Positions 27,043-36,172 of a DNA stretch of 54,941 nucleotides are shown piece after piece. The translations under genes and the position numbers were made by a program. Origin of the DNA: an uncultured cyanobacterium. Its GTDB lineage: Bacteria > Cyanobacteriota > Vampirovibrionia > Gastranaerophilales > Gastranaerophilaceae. Position 1 is the first letter of the stretch. Each line of letters opens with the position of its first letter. The notes beneath the pieces are model-generated. The model searched no databases and was not told the origin of the DNA. It saw nothing but the letters and a program-made list of their open reading frames with translations. The stretch covers positions 1 to 54,941 of the forward strand of contig CABUXT010000012.1 in NCBI GenBank assembly GCA_902495705.1, read 5' to 3'.

Positions 27043-28389
27043 ATGAGAGTTCAGACAATAACTGCATCAAACTTGAATATCCACAAGGCTGTACCTGCTT
27101 CGAGTGCAACAAAAAGTGGGCATGCCCAAAGTTCTAATGGCACAAATGATTTGAGTGCCATGCCTTGCTATTACCCTATTTCATTTTCAGGTATCCAAAA
27201 TTCAGGAAAATTAAGAATCTTATTTGCTTATAAATTACCTTGTATCTATTCAGGAATCCCAATGATAGACCCAAAACAGTTGAGCAGGTGGCTGAAAAAC
27301 GGATTATTTTCTCGTCCAGCATCAGAAGTTTTGAATGTTCTTGCTCCGCATAGAGAAAGTTTCCGCGGAATTGAGGCAAAAGTTTTGGAATTGTTGGATG
27401 ATAGAGCAAAAATTCACCCTGAAATGACAATGAAACAAATTTTTAATGAGGTGAAACCTGTATATTTCAGACGGTTACGCAAAAAGCAAATTCCGATTTT
27501 TAGAGAATTGATTGAAGAATCTCACAAACTGCCTGAAAAATACCAATACAAATTCAAACAATTAATGGATGAGACTTCTAAAAAATTAAATGAAAAGCCG
27601 ATAGTTGTGCCGTTTTCATCTTACGAATTTAAGTATAAATTATCTAAAATCAAAGACGATATCCATAACGGCTCAGATGTGAAGTCTAAAAAAGTTATGA
27701 ATAAGTTAATAAAAGAGGCGAAACGATTTTCAAATTCTACTAACGCAAACACTATAGAAAATCAGAAAAAAGTTTTGACGTTTTTAGACATAATCTTGCG
27801 CAAATCCGTTTTGAAAAATAACGCACAACTTCGTGATTTGCTCGACACATCTTATTCAAGATTGAATGAAGATAAAATCGTTGTTCCATTTTCAAGAAAG
27901 TCTTTTTTGTATGACTTGGCGCGAATAATAGACGATTTGCCTAACAAAAAATTGCATGACAAAATGTTCCAAATTGCGCAAAAACTGCCGACATCAAAAG
28001 AAAGTATGTCAGCTTATATTATGAAAGCGGCATCTGACCAAAATGACAAAATCGGTTATCGCTTGATTTGGCCATCAATTGCATCTATTGAGCATATTCA
28101 TCCGCGCTCTTGCGGCGGACCTGATGAGTTGGCAAATTTTGCAGGTGCTACAACTCGCGAAAATTCAACCAGAAAAAGCGTACCGTTCACCGACCAAATG
28201 AAACTTCGCCCACTGACTCCGATGTATTGCCAATGGTATGTCGATAGACTAATCGAACTATATCACCAAGGAGTTTTTGCTCGCAACAATATCAACCCTC
28301 GATATATTTCAGATTTTGCAAATACGATTTACAACGCATCAAACCACCACATAAAACTAAATTTGTCCAAAATGCACGAACAAATATAG
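27043..28389 (+). CDS. HNH-like protein with SFxG-type N-terminal leader (paralogue 2)
   Basis: 448 residues, homologous along its length to the preceding protein. A polar, low-complexity leader ends in YYPISFSGIQ (residues 43-52). The two internal VPFS...F.Y.L.KI repeats recur. Near the C-terminus IEHIHPRSCGGPDELANF (349-366) followed by ATTRENSTRK (369-378) gives Glu350-His351, the PRSxGG turn, Asn365 and Asn374, a good HNH-nuclease-like pattern. AGGAAGG precedes the ATG. No immunity-type gene is seen next to it. Catalytic activity is inferred from motif only. Confidence 0.78.
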   Translation: MRVQTITASNLNIHKAVPASSATKSGHAQSSNGTNDLSAMPCYYPISFSGIQNSGKLRILFAYKLPCIYSGIPMIDPKQLSRWLKNGLFSRPASEVLNVLAPHRESFRGIEAKVLELLDDRAKIHPEMTMKQIFNEVKPVYFRRLRKKQIPIFRELIEESHKLPEKYQYKFKQLMDETSKKLNEKPIVVPFSSYEFKYKLSKIKDDIHNGSDVKSKKVMNKLIKEAKRFSNSTNANTIENQKKVLTFLDIILRKSVLKNNAQLRDLLDTSYSRLNEDKIVVPFSRKSFLYDLARIIDDLPNKKLHDKMFQIAQKLPTSKESMSAYIMKAASDQNDKIGYRLIWPSIASIEHIHPRSCGGPDELANFAGATTRENSTRKSVPFTDQMKLRPLTPMYCQWYVDRLIELYHQGVFARNNINPRYISDFANTIYNASNHHIKLNLSKMHEQI

Positions 28390-28485
28390 CTTTGTGAAGT
28401 TTTGTAAATGCGAATTTTTTATTTTTAAAATCGCCAAAAACCACTCCACGCGCGGATAAAATAAAATGGAGGGAGAAAGTGAAAC

Positions 28486-29376
28486 CTAACCCTTCACAGC
28501 GCCTTCGTTTTCGCCGGAGATGAAGTATTTTTGCATTGCCAAGAAAAATATAATTATCGGAATGGTTGAAATTATTGAACCTGCTGCGATATAACGCCAG
28601 TTTGATGAAAACATTCCCTGCAAATTATTAACTCCGACAGGCAAAGTGTACATGGTTTCTTTTGTCAAAACGATACTTGGCCACAAAAATTCGCCCCAAG
28701 AACCGATAAATGTGAATATCGCAAGAACAGCAAGAGACGGTTTGACCATCGGTAACAAAACTTTCCAAAACACTTGGAAAACATTGCAGCCATCAACGAT
28801 TGCTGCCTCTTCCATCTCTCTTGGAATAGCCAAAAACGCTTGTCGCATCAAAAATATTCCAAACGCGCTCACAGCAAAAGGCATAATCAGTCCGATAAAC
28901 CCCATTGTATCATTTACGCTATCTACAAAATGAAGTTTCAATGTTATCAGATACACAGGGAGCATAATCGCCTGAAACGGCACCATAATTGTCGCCAAAA
29001 TTGAGAAAAACGCAATCTTTTTGCCCTTAAACTCCATTCTCGCAAGCGGATAGCCTGCTAAAGATGACAAAATCAGATTAAGCAAAACTGTTCCGCCTGC
29101 AACAACCATACTGTTGATAAAATATCTCATCAAATCAACTTTGTGCCAAACACCGACATAATTTGCCCACGTGAAGTCTTTTGGAATTATTGTCGGAGGG
29201 TATGCAAAAATATTTTCATTCGCCCCTTTTAATGAGGTTGAAAGCAACCAAATAAACGGAAATATTGACAAAATTGAAACAAGAATCAAAACAGCATGAA
29301 TCCACAAATTTTTTGTCGAAATTTGCAGATTTCTTGACTTGATTTTACCCAATATTTCAGAAATTTTGCTCATCAT
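28486..29376 (-). CDS. Carbohydrate ABC transporter permease (MalG/UgpE type)
   Basis: 296 residues with six membrane segments. The EAA loop that docks the ATPase is MEEAAIVDGCNVFQVFWKVL followed by LPMVKPSLA. The LSTSLKG...YPPTIIPKDFTWANY segment after the first helix is typical of the MalG group. The ATG start overlaps the stop of the MalF-like gene by four bases. No substrate-binding protein or ATPase gene is in the window; sugar importers of this class often share a distant ATPase. Confidence 0.92.
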   Translation of the reverse strand: MMSKISEILGKIKSRNLQISTKNLWIHAVLILVSILSIFPFIWLLSTSLKGANENIFAYPPTIIPKDFTWANYVGVWHKVDLMRYFINSMVVAGGTVLLNLILSSLAGYPLARMEFKGKKIAFFSILATIMVPFQAIMLPVYLITLKLHFVDSVNDTMGFIGLIMPFAVSAFGIFLMRQAFLAIPREMEEAAIVDGCNVFQVFWKVLLPMVKPSLAVLAIFTFIGSWGEFLWPSIVLTKETMYTLPVGVNNLQGMFSSNWRYIAAGSIISTIPIIIFFLAMQKYFISGENEGAVKG

Positions 29377-30245
29377 ATTTGATATTTGTTCCTTTCAAAA
29401 CAGAAAATATTTACCAGTGAAAATGCCATTACTATAACCAACAAGATTACTGCCATTGCTGATGCGTAGCCTAAATCAAGGTTTTCAAAAGCCTTTTCAT
29501 AAATATAATAAACGATAGTTTTTGTTGAGTTTAGCGGTCCGCCTTTTGTCATAACATAAATTTCCGCAAAAATTTTCATTGCTGAAATTGAGCTTATCGT
29601 TGTGACAAGTGCAATTGTCGGCATAATATGCGGAACCGTTACGGTTAAATGTTTTGTCAAAAAATTCGCCCCATCGATATCGCAAGCCTCGTAAAGCTCT
29701 TTTGGCACGCTCATCAACGCAGCAAGGTATATCATCATATAATATCCGATACCTTTCCAAATTGTCACGATAATCACAGAATATATCGCATATTTTGGGT
29801 CTGTGAGCCATCCGATTGAATTTATATGCATAACATTTAGTAAATAATTTAAAATTCCCTGTTGAGCGTATAACCACTTAAACGCGATTGCCGCAACGAC
29901 AATAGAAACAATTACCGGCAAATAAATCAAAATTTTGTATAAAGTTATTCCCTTGATTTTTTGGTTAATTAAAATTGCCAAAAATAATGGAATTATTGCA
30001 AGAATCGGCACAGCTACAACCAAGTATAACAAGGTATTCCACAGAACCTTATAAAAAATAGAGTTGTGTAAAATTTGGATATAATTTTCTAACCCTGCAA
30101 AACTTGGGTTATATATATTATTTGAGTAATTTAAAAAACTTAAACCAATTGTTTGAAAAAATGGAATAAAGAAAAATATCAACAAGACTATTCCTGCCGG
30201 CAACAAAAACAAATATGGTGCAGTTTTCCCATAATACTTGAACAT
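29373..30245 (-). CDS. Carbohydrate ABC transporter permease (MalF/UgpA type)
   Basis: 290 residues, six membrane segments. Typical FFIPFFQTIGLSFLNYSN near the N-terminus and an EAA loop KELYEACDIDGANFLTKHLT followed by VTVPHIMPT, then MTKGGPLNSTKTIVYYIYE. It is upstream of and overlaps the MalG-type gene, forming a permease pair. Substrate unknown; with the GH13 enzyme, MalQ and GlgC nearby, a maltodextrin-like sugar is plausible but not shown. Confidence 0.92.
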   Translation of the reverse strand: MFKYYGKTAPYLFLLPAGIVLLIFFFIPFFQTIGLSFLNYSNNIYNPSFAGLENYIQILHNSIFYKVLWNTLLYLVVAVPILAIIPLFLAILINQKIKGITLYKILIYLPVIVSIVVAAIAFKWLYAQQGILNYLLNVMHINSIGWLTDPKYAIYSVIIVTIWKGIGYYMMIYLAALMSVPKELYEACDIDGANFLTKHLTVTVPHIMPTIALVTTISSISAMKIFAEIYVMTKGGPLNSTKTIVYYIYEKAFENLDLGYASAMAVILLVIVMAFSLVNIFCFERNKYQI

Positions 30246-30361
30246 AAACCGATTATCGCACTTTATGGAATATGAGTCAAGTTGATAAATCGGTTTCGCT
30301 ATAGCAAAAATTTTAATTTTGATGTTTTATTAGTTCTAAGCAATAATACAAGGATTTTAGC

Positions 30362-30802
30362 ATGCGAATTTCTTCATATTATTCAAATTTTTATCAACAA
30401 CCCAAAATGTTTAGGACGTCAAAATTGCAATCAAAAGCGGTTTTTGGCTCAGAAGAGTCTGATATAAATAAGATAAAATATGAGCGTGAAAAAATTCAAG
30501 ACTCAATGGACAATAATCAAAACACCCAAGATTCTGTTGAAACAAAAATTTCAAATATAGAATCTGACATTGACCGCCAAAATTCAAATATTGATAATGA
30601 AAAAAGCAGAATAAACGAGGATTCTGCAAAACTTGCAAGGTTAGAACAAGACAAAATTACACAGGAAGAGGAACTGGAAACCTCTGAACAAAAACTGGAA
30701 TCTGACCGAAATAAATTGGAGCACCTGCAAGATAGAATGGCGCAACTTCGCACCCAGTACCAAAACTTAAACTCCCGCAAATCCAGATTGGATGAAGTGT
30801 AA
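30362..30802 (+). CDS. Coiled-coil protein with polar N-terminal leader
   Basis: Not recognised. 146 residues. The first ~32 (MRISSYYSNFYQQPKMF, then AVFGSEESD) resemble the polar leaders of the SFxG proteins here, with FG at a similar place. From residue 38 to the end the sequence is a charged heptad-type coiled coil (SNIESDIDRQNSNIDNEKSR, LEQDKITQEEELETSEQKLE). No signal peptide or membrane segment. Divergent from the ABC permease pair. It could be structural or a chaperone-like partner; this is a guess. Confidence 0.65.
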   Translation: MRISSYYSNFYQQPKMFRTSKLQSKAVFGSEESDINKIKYEREKIQDSMDNNQNTQDSVETKISNIESDIDRQNSNIDNEKSRINEDSAKLARLEQDKITQEEELETSEQKLESDRNKLEHLQDRMAQLRTQYQNLNSRKSRLDEV

Positions 30803-31105
30803 AGGGGAAAAGGGATTATTGCATTAAACAAAATAATCAATAACAAGATTTGCAGGGGATTACCACGTCACTCTGTTAAAACCATTAATACATTTGCAAG
30901 TAAAAGTTCCTCGTAATGACATGTCTCTACAAAAACTTAACTGTCATTCCGAACTAGTTTCGGAATCCTTTCAATAATCAATATTTATCTCTAATTATAG
31001 TTGCCAAATTATTAAATTGGAAAAGATTCTGAATCAAGTTCAGAATGACAAGGACTTATGTGTTTTATTTATTTTCGTAGGTCGGCATTGCTATGCCGAC
31101 ATAAT
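30803..31105. repeat. Repeat-filled gap after the coiled-coil gene
   Basis: GGATTACCACGTCACTCTG...CCTCGTAATGAC element (30857-30920), the 107-bp element (30943-31049), and a GTCGGCAT/ATGCCGAC palindrome (31077-31100) directly at the end of the next gene. No gene seen. Confidence 0.8.
30943..31049. repeat. 107-bp MITE-like element
   Basis: Left arm pair GTCATTCCGAA/TTTCGGAATCC, core with CAATAATCAATATTTAT, right arm pair GATTCTGAA/TTCAGAATGAC. Same length as the copies at 24168 and 48890. Confidence 0.85.
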
Positions 31106-31861
31106 TTAAGACATATTTACATATAACTTAATCTGTTCCGGTTTCACATTTGGTAGCGTATGGATTATATATAATTTTATCAAATTTTCAATCTTGGTAT
31201 TATCTGCATTATCAATTGTTTCAAGTTCAACCATAACTTCTTTAATATCAATTGGACTGGAATCGTAATTACCGATTTTCATTGCCACTTGTGCATGAGT
31301 TACACCATCTATATTTTGGATGAAATTTCCAAGTGCTTTTTCTGCATTATTAATAAGTTGTTTTCTATTAGGCGTATATTTTGTTTCAAGTGTTAGTTTT
31401 ACATCATCATCCATAATTGGACTTGTTAAAACTGTCATTGTAGCATCGACAAAAGCATTTTTTGAAATTTTTTGGATAAAAATTCCAATTTCTGCAGATT
31501 CACTATTTTCGCCATATACATATCTTCGTATGGTTTCTCTTTTTTGTGTTGTTAAAAGTTCTTGAATTTGTGATGCTTTTTGCGGATTATTTGTTGCAGC
31601 AATTAAAACATCATGTGGAGGTTCTAAAAATCTAAAAATCACTAAAAATACCAGCATGAATATAACTGAAACAATTGCAATGATTGATTCTTTTGAAATA
31701 TTATAACCAGATTTTAATAGTTTTGTTGCAATTATTGGTAATATTAAAAGTGGAATTCCAATAGCTAACCATAGCCATAAGTTAATATTTAAACTTGGGA
31801 CTAAAAATAGGAACAATGCGATACAAGCGTAAGTTATTGTAAAATATAAAATCTTTTTCAT
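31106..31861 (-). CDS. Membrane protein with possible ring-building-motif domain
   Basis: 251 residues from the start at 31861; the longer frame begins inside a GTCGGC repeat. Three N-terminal hydrophobic segments (ILYFTITYACIALFLFLVPS, then two more to about residue 78), then a soluble part. Its end (AEKALGNFIQNIDGVTHAQV, EVMVELETID, KIENLIKLYIIHTLPNVKPE) resembles the ring-building domain of FliF, SctJ and SpoIIIAG: helix, IDGV-x-x-A-x-V strand, helix, then a P-x-V-KPE-x-I strand. Those proteins form membrane rings. The match is by pattern only, so a generic membrane protein remains possible. Confidence 0.55.
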   Translation of the reverse strand: MKKILYFTITYACIALFLFLVPSLNINLWLWLAIGIPLLILPIIATKLLKSGYNISKESIIAIVSVIFMLVFLVIFRFLEPPHDVLIAATNNPQKASQIQELLTTQKRETIRRYVYGENSESAEIGIFIQKISKNAFVDATMTVLTSPIMDDDVKLTLETKYTPNRKQLINNAEKALGNFIQNIDGVTHAQVAMKIGNYDSSPIDIKEVMVELETIDNADNTKIENLIKLYIIHTLPNVKPEQIKLYVNMS

Positions 31862-32384
31862 TATTTTATTATAATGGATATTTGAGGATTTTTCAATTCC
31901 TGAAAAGAATGTCGGCATAGCAATGCCGACCTACGAAAAATATGTTGTCAAACATCTCAAACTGAACACACAGGTCTATGTCATTCTGAACTTGATTCAG
32001 AATCTTTTCCAATTAATAATTTCGCAAATATAACTAGAGATAAATATTGATTATTGAAAGGATTCCGAAACGGTCTTGGATTATTGGCGGCTCGACCGGC
32101 TCAACGCAGCTCTCGCCGAGACGTGCTGGGTTCACTTCGTTCACACGGCGCACTTGCCAAAATCCGCAGTTCAGCATGACAACATATTTTTCGTAGGTCG
32201 GCTTTACCAAGCCGACTAAAAAATCAACATTGATAGATTCTGAATAGGATAAAATCTAAACAAAACAAGCCCACAAGATTTTTAATCCTTTCAGAATGAC
32301 ATTGACTTGTGTGTTATATTAGAGACCCTGAATCAAGTTCAGGGTGACATTGTCTTAATTTGCCCAGTATTCCATATAAAAAAC
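31862..32384. repeat. Repeat-filled gap between membrane-protein gene and nifJ
   Basis: GTCGGCAT palindrome (31910-31934), the 201-bp expanded element in inverted orientation (31980-32180), GTCGGCTT/AAGCCGAC (32193-32216), a 65-bp element with a GGATAAAATC core (32236-32300), an ACCCTGAA palindrome (32324-32348). No gene seen; the nifJ terminator follows. Confidence 0.8.
31980..32180 (-). repeat. 201-bp expanded form of the MITE-like element
   Basis: Same ends as the 107-bp element, but the loop between GATTCCGAAA and TTCAGCATGAC holds about 99 extra bases of higher GC (32071-32169), including GGCTCGACCGGCTC and CACTTCGTTCACACGG. The same insert, inverted, is at 39750-39848. Confidence 0.85.
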
Positions 32385-32412
32385 CAAAGGCGGTGCTCGG
32401 AGAGCACCGCCC
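32375..32412 (-). terminator. Terminator of nifJ
   Basis: GGCGGTGCTC pairs exactly with GAGCACCGCC around a 3-base loop; on the minus strand it is followed by TTTGGTTTTTT. It lies about 30 bases after the nifJ stop. Confidence 0.9.
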
Positions 32413-32439
32413 TTGATAGTCTTTCAAGCAAACTTGAAA

Positions 32440-35400
32440 CTACTTCATCAATTCGCCAACTGCTTTATAAACGTTCATACGTTTTGCAGCGTCGCTTTCA
32501 GCTTGTTGATACAATGCTTCAGCGTGTTCAGGGTTAGTCTTCATAAGTGATTTATAACGACCTTCTGAACGGATGAAGTCTTGGTAGCTGCCTTTAGGTT
32601 CTTTAGCATCCCAAGTGAACGGTTGTTCAGGGTTAGCAGGGTTATATCTGTAAAGTGGGAAGTAACCTGCCTCAACTGCACGTTTTTGTTCAGTTTGAGT
32701 TTTGCTCATATCAATACCGTGTGCGATACATGGAGCGTATGCAAAGATGATTGATGGACCGTTGTAGCTTTCAGCTTCTTGGAATGCTTTAAGAGTTTGT
32801 GCTCTATCTGCACCCAAAGCTACTGATGCAACATATACATAACCATAAGACATACTCATCAAGCCCATGTTCTTTTTGTAAGTATTTTTACCACCTGTAG
32901 CAAACTTAGCAACAGCACCTGTAGGTGTTGATTTAGATGCTTGACCACCAGTGTTAGAGTATACTTCTGTATCAAGAACAAGGATGTTTACGTTTTTGTT
33001 TTGAGCAAGAACGTGGTCAATACCGCCGTAACCGATATCGTTAGCCCATCCGTCACCACCGATAATCCATACAGATTTATCTGTGAAGTAATCTTCAAGT
33101 TCTTTAACTTTAGCTAAATCAGGACAATCGCATTCAGCTGCATATTTGTCGATAATAGCTTTAGCTGCAGCTTGGTCTTTGATAGCCTCTTCAGTTTTTG
33201 AATCATCCCAGTGAGATAATGCTTTTTCTAAAGCAGCTTTCAAATCAGCAGGAGCTTGTTCGCTAGCCATTACTTTTTCAGCATAAGATTTCAAAGTAGT
33301 TCTGTTTTGGTCTACTGCCAATCTCATACCATAACCGAATTCAGCGTTGTCTTCAAACAATGAGTTAGCCCAAGCAGGACCTCTACCATCCTTATTAGTT
33401 GTGTAAGGAATTGTAGGGAATGTACCTGAGTAAATTGAAGAACAACCTGTTGCGTTTGCAACGATTGCGTTTTCGCCGAACAATTGAGAAACCAATTTAA
33501 CGTAAGGAGTTTCACCACAACCTGCACAAGCACCTGAGAATTCAAATAATGGTTTTCTCAACATAGCGCCTTTAATTGTTTTAGTTGTGTTTTTACCCAT
33601 AACGTTATCAGGTAATTCGTCGAAGAATTTTTCGTTTTCTAATTCACAAGCTTCAACTTCTTTTTCAATTGTTGACCAAGTCAAAGCTTTTTTGCCTTCA
33701 ACTTTTGTCATAGGGCATTGGTCTAAACATACCCCACAACCTGTACAATCTTCACAGTAAACTTGAACTTTGAATTGTTCGCCGTTTAAGTTTGGTTTAG
33801 CATCAACAGTTTTGAATGATGCAGGAGCATCTTTCAAGCTGTCTTTTTCAGCCAATTTTGTTCTGATTGCTGCGTGTGGACATGCTGATGCACAAATACC
33901 GCATTGGATACAGTGTTCAGAGTTCCAGTGAGGAACACGAGGAGCAATACCACGTTTTTCTAAGCAAGCTGTACCTGTAGGGATAACACCGTCAACTGAC
34001 ATAGCTGAAACAGGGATGTCATCACCTTTTAATTTCATTGAAGGTTCAATGATTTTCTTAGCAAATTCGCTAGCGTGTTCAGGGATAAATTTAACATCAT
34101 CAACACATCCAACGCCATCTAAAGATGCAGGGATTGTAACTTCTTCAGTTGCGTCGATAGCTGCATCAATCAATGCCAAGTTCATATTAACAACATCGTC
34201 ACCTTTTTTCTTGAATGTCTTAGTTGTCATAGCTCTCATTCCTTCGTAAGCTTGTTCAAATGGAATGATGCCTGAAACTTTGAAGTATGCAACCATCATA
34301 ACTGTGTTTGCACCTTTACCTCTCAAGCCAGGTTGTTGTTTGATAAGAGATTCAGCATCTACGTTGTAGAATTTGATTTTCTTATCAATGATAGTTTTTT
34401 GCATATCTCTAGTCAAATGAGCAAATGCTTCATCTTTAGAGTATGGGCTGTTTAACAAGAATGTTCCGCCTTCTTTGATACCTTTCAACAGGTCATATCT
34501 TCCGATATAAGAGTGAGCTGAACATGAAACGAAATCAGGTGCTGTGATTAAGTAAGTTGATTTGATTGGTTTATCACCGAATCTCAAGTGAGATACTGTA
34601 ACACCGAATGATTTCTTAGAGTCATAAGCAAAGTATGCTTGAGCATCTTTGTCTGTATATTGACCAATGATTTTGATTGAGTTTTTGTTAGCACCAACTG
34701 TACCATCTGAACCCAAGCCCCAGAACATGCAGTTTGTAGTACCTTCAGGTTCTGTAACGATGTGTTCTTCAACTTTGATTGATTTGTTAGTTACATCATC
34801 TTCGATACCAACTGTAAATCCGTGGAAACCATTGTTTTCTGCGTGTTTGTAAACAGCAAGAACCATTGATGGAGTGAATTCTTTAGAAGACAAACCATAA
34901 CGACCGCCGATTACTCTGATGTCTTTGTTGTCTAATGCAGCAACAACATCCAAGTATAAAGGTTCACCGATTGAACCAGGTTCTTTTGTTCTGTCTAAAA
35001 CAGTGATACGTTTAACTGATTTTGGAAGAGCTTCGTTGAAACGTTTAACATCGAATGGTCTGTACAATCTAACTTTAACCAAACCGTATTTAGTACCGCG
35101 GTTAGCGTTCAAGTATTCGATTGTTTCTTCGATAGTTTCACAACCAGAACCAATAGCAACGATAACGTCTGTAGCATCAGGTGCACCAACGTAATCGAAT
35201 GGGTGGTATTGTCTTCCTGTCAATTTTGCAACTTTGTCCATGTATTCTTGAACAATATCAGGAACAGCATTGTAGTATTTGTTTACTGTTTCACGACCTT
35301 GGAAGTATACGTCAGAGTTTTGAGCACCAACTTTAGAAACAGGAGCTTCAGGTCTCAATGCTCTTTTTCTAAATTCTTCAATATATTTAGGTTCTACCAA

Positions 35401-35979
35401 GCTCTTGATATCTTCGTAAGAAATTTCTTCGATTTTGTGAATTTCGTGAGAAGTTCTGAAACCATCGAAGAATTGCAAGAATGGAACTTTTGATTTGTAA
35501 GTTGCTAAGTGTGCAACCAAAGCCAAATCCATTTCTTCTTGAACAGAGTTAGCTGCTAACATAGCATAACCTGTGTTACGGCAGCCCATAACATCTGTAT
35601 GGTCACCAAAGATTGCTAATGATTGAGCTGCTAGAGCACGAGCTGCAACGTGAATTACGTGTGGTAGCATTTCACCTGCTACTTTGTGCATTACAGGAAT
35701 CATCAATAACAAACCTTGTGATGCTGTATAGGTAGAAGTTAAAGAACCTGCAGCAAGAGAACCGTGTACAGCACCTGCTGCACCAGCTTCAGATTGCATT
35801 TCCGCAACTCTTACTTCTTCTCCCCAAATGTTTTTCTTGTGTTGTGATGCCCATTCATCAATCCATTCACCCATTGTAGATGAAGGTGTGATTGGGTAGA
35901 TTGCTGAAACTTCACTCATTGCATACGCAACGTGAGCGGCAGCATAGTTGCCATCAACTGTAATTGTTTTTCCCGGCAT
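32440..35979 (-). CDS. nifJ: Pyruvate:ferredoxin (flavodoxin) oxidoreductase
   Basis: 1179 residues, the single-chain PFOR length. It converts pyruvate and CoA to acetyl-CoA and CO2, passing electrons to ferredoxin or flavodoxin. Order: the N-terminal pyruvate-binding domain (AAHVAYAMSEVSAIYPITPS), transketolase-like domains, the two-cluster ferredoxin domain (CIQCGICASACPHA and CEDCTGCGVCLDQCPM), FSGACAGCGETPYVKL for the proximal cluster, and the thiamine diphosphate site GGDGWANDIGYGGIDH. An AGGAGGG site precedes the ATG. Single gene with its own terminator, pointing to anaerobic fermentative metabolism. Confidence 0.98.
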   Translation of the reverse strand: MPGKTITVDGNYAAAHVAYAMSEVSAIYPITPSSTMGEWIDEWASQHKKNIWGEEVRVAEMQSEAGAAGAVHGSLAAGSLTSTYTASQGLLLMIPVMHKVAGEMLPHVIHVAARALAAQSLAIFGDHTDVMGCRNTGYAMLAANSVQEEMDLALVAHLATYKSKVPFLQFFDGFRTSHEIHKIEEISYEDIKSLVEPKYIEEFRKRALRPEAPVSKVGAQNSDVYFQGRETVNKYYNAVPDIVQEYMDKVAKLTGRQYHPFDYVGAPDATDVIVAIGSGCETIEETIEYLNANRGTKYGLVKVRLYRPFDVKRFNEALPKSVKRITVLDRTKEPGSIGEPLYLDVVAALDNKDIRVIGGRYGLSSKEFTPSMVLAVYKHAENNGFHGFTVGIEDDVTNKSIKVEEHIVTEPEGTTNCMFWGLGSDGTVGANKNSIKIIGQYTDKDAQAYFAYDSKKSFGVTVSHLRFGDKPIKSTYLITAPDFVSCSAHSYIGRYDLLKGIKEGGTFLLNSPYSKDEAFAHLTRDMQKTIIDKKIKFYNVDAESLIKQQPGLRGKGANTVMMVAYFKVSGIIPFEQAYEGMRAMTTKTFKKKGDDVVNMNLALIDAAIDATEEVTIPASLDGVGCVDDVKFIPEHASEFAKKIIEPSMKLKGDDIPVSAMSVDGVIPTGTACLEKRGIAPRVPHWNSEHCIQCGICASACPHAAIRTKLAEKDSLKDAPASFKTVDAKPNLNGEQFKVQVYCEDCTGCGVCLDQCPMTKVEGKKALTWSTIEKEVEACELENEKFFDELPDNVMGKNTTKTIKGAMLRKPLFEFSGACAGCGETPYVKLVSQLFGENAIVANATGCSSIYSGTFPTIPYTTNKDGRGPAWANSLFEDNAEFGYGMRLAVDQNRTTLKSYAEKVMASEQAPADLKAALEKALSHWDDSKTEEAIKDQAAAKAIIDKYAAECDCPDLAKVKELEDYFTDKSVWIIGGDGWANDIGYGGIDHVLAQNKNVNILVLDTEVYSNTGGQASKSTPTGAVAKFATGGKNTYKKNMGLMSMSYGYVYVASVALGADRAQTLKAFQEAESYNGPSIIFAYAPCIAHGIDMSKTQTEQKRAVEAGYFPLYRYNPANPEQPFTWDAKEPKGSYQDFIRSEGRYKSLMKTNPEHAEALYQQAESDAAKRMNVYKAVGELMK

Positions 35980-36172
35980 TTAATTTACCCTCCTTATTTC
36001 CGTAAGCTATTTTAATTACAACTGTACCCATTAATGATAATACAAACATATAATATTGACAAAGATATCGCTTTGTAAAAATTTATTAAGATTTGGTAAA
36101 ATTTTGCCTTTTATTTGTAAAAAAATTATATTCAGAAACGTTAAATATGTCGATGTAAAGTAGAGGTTTAGC

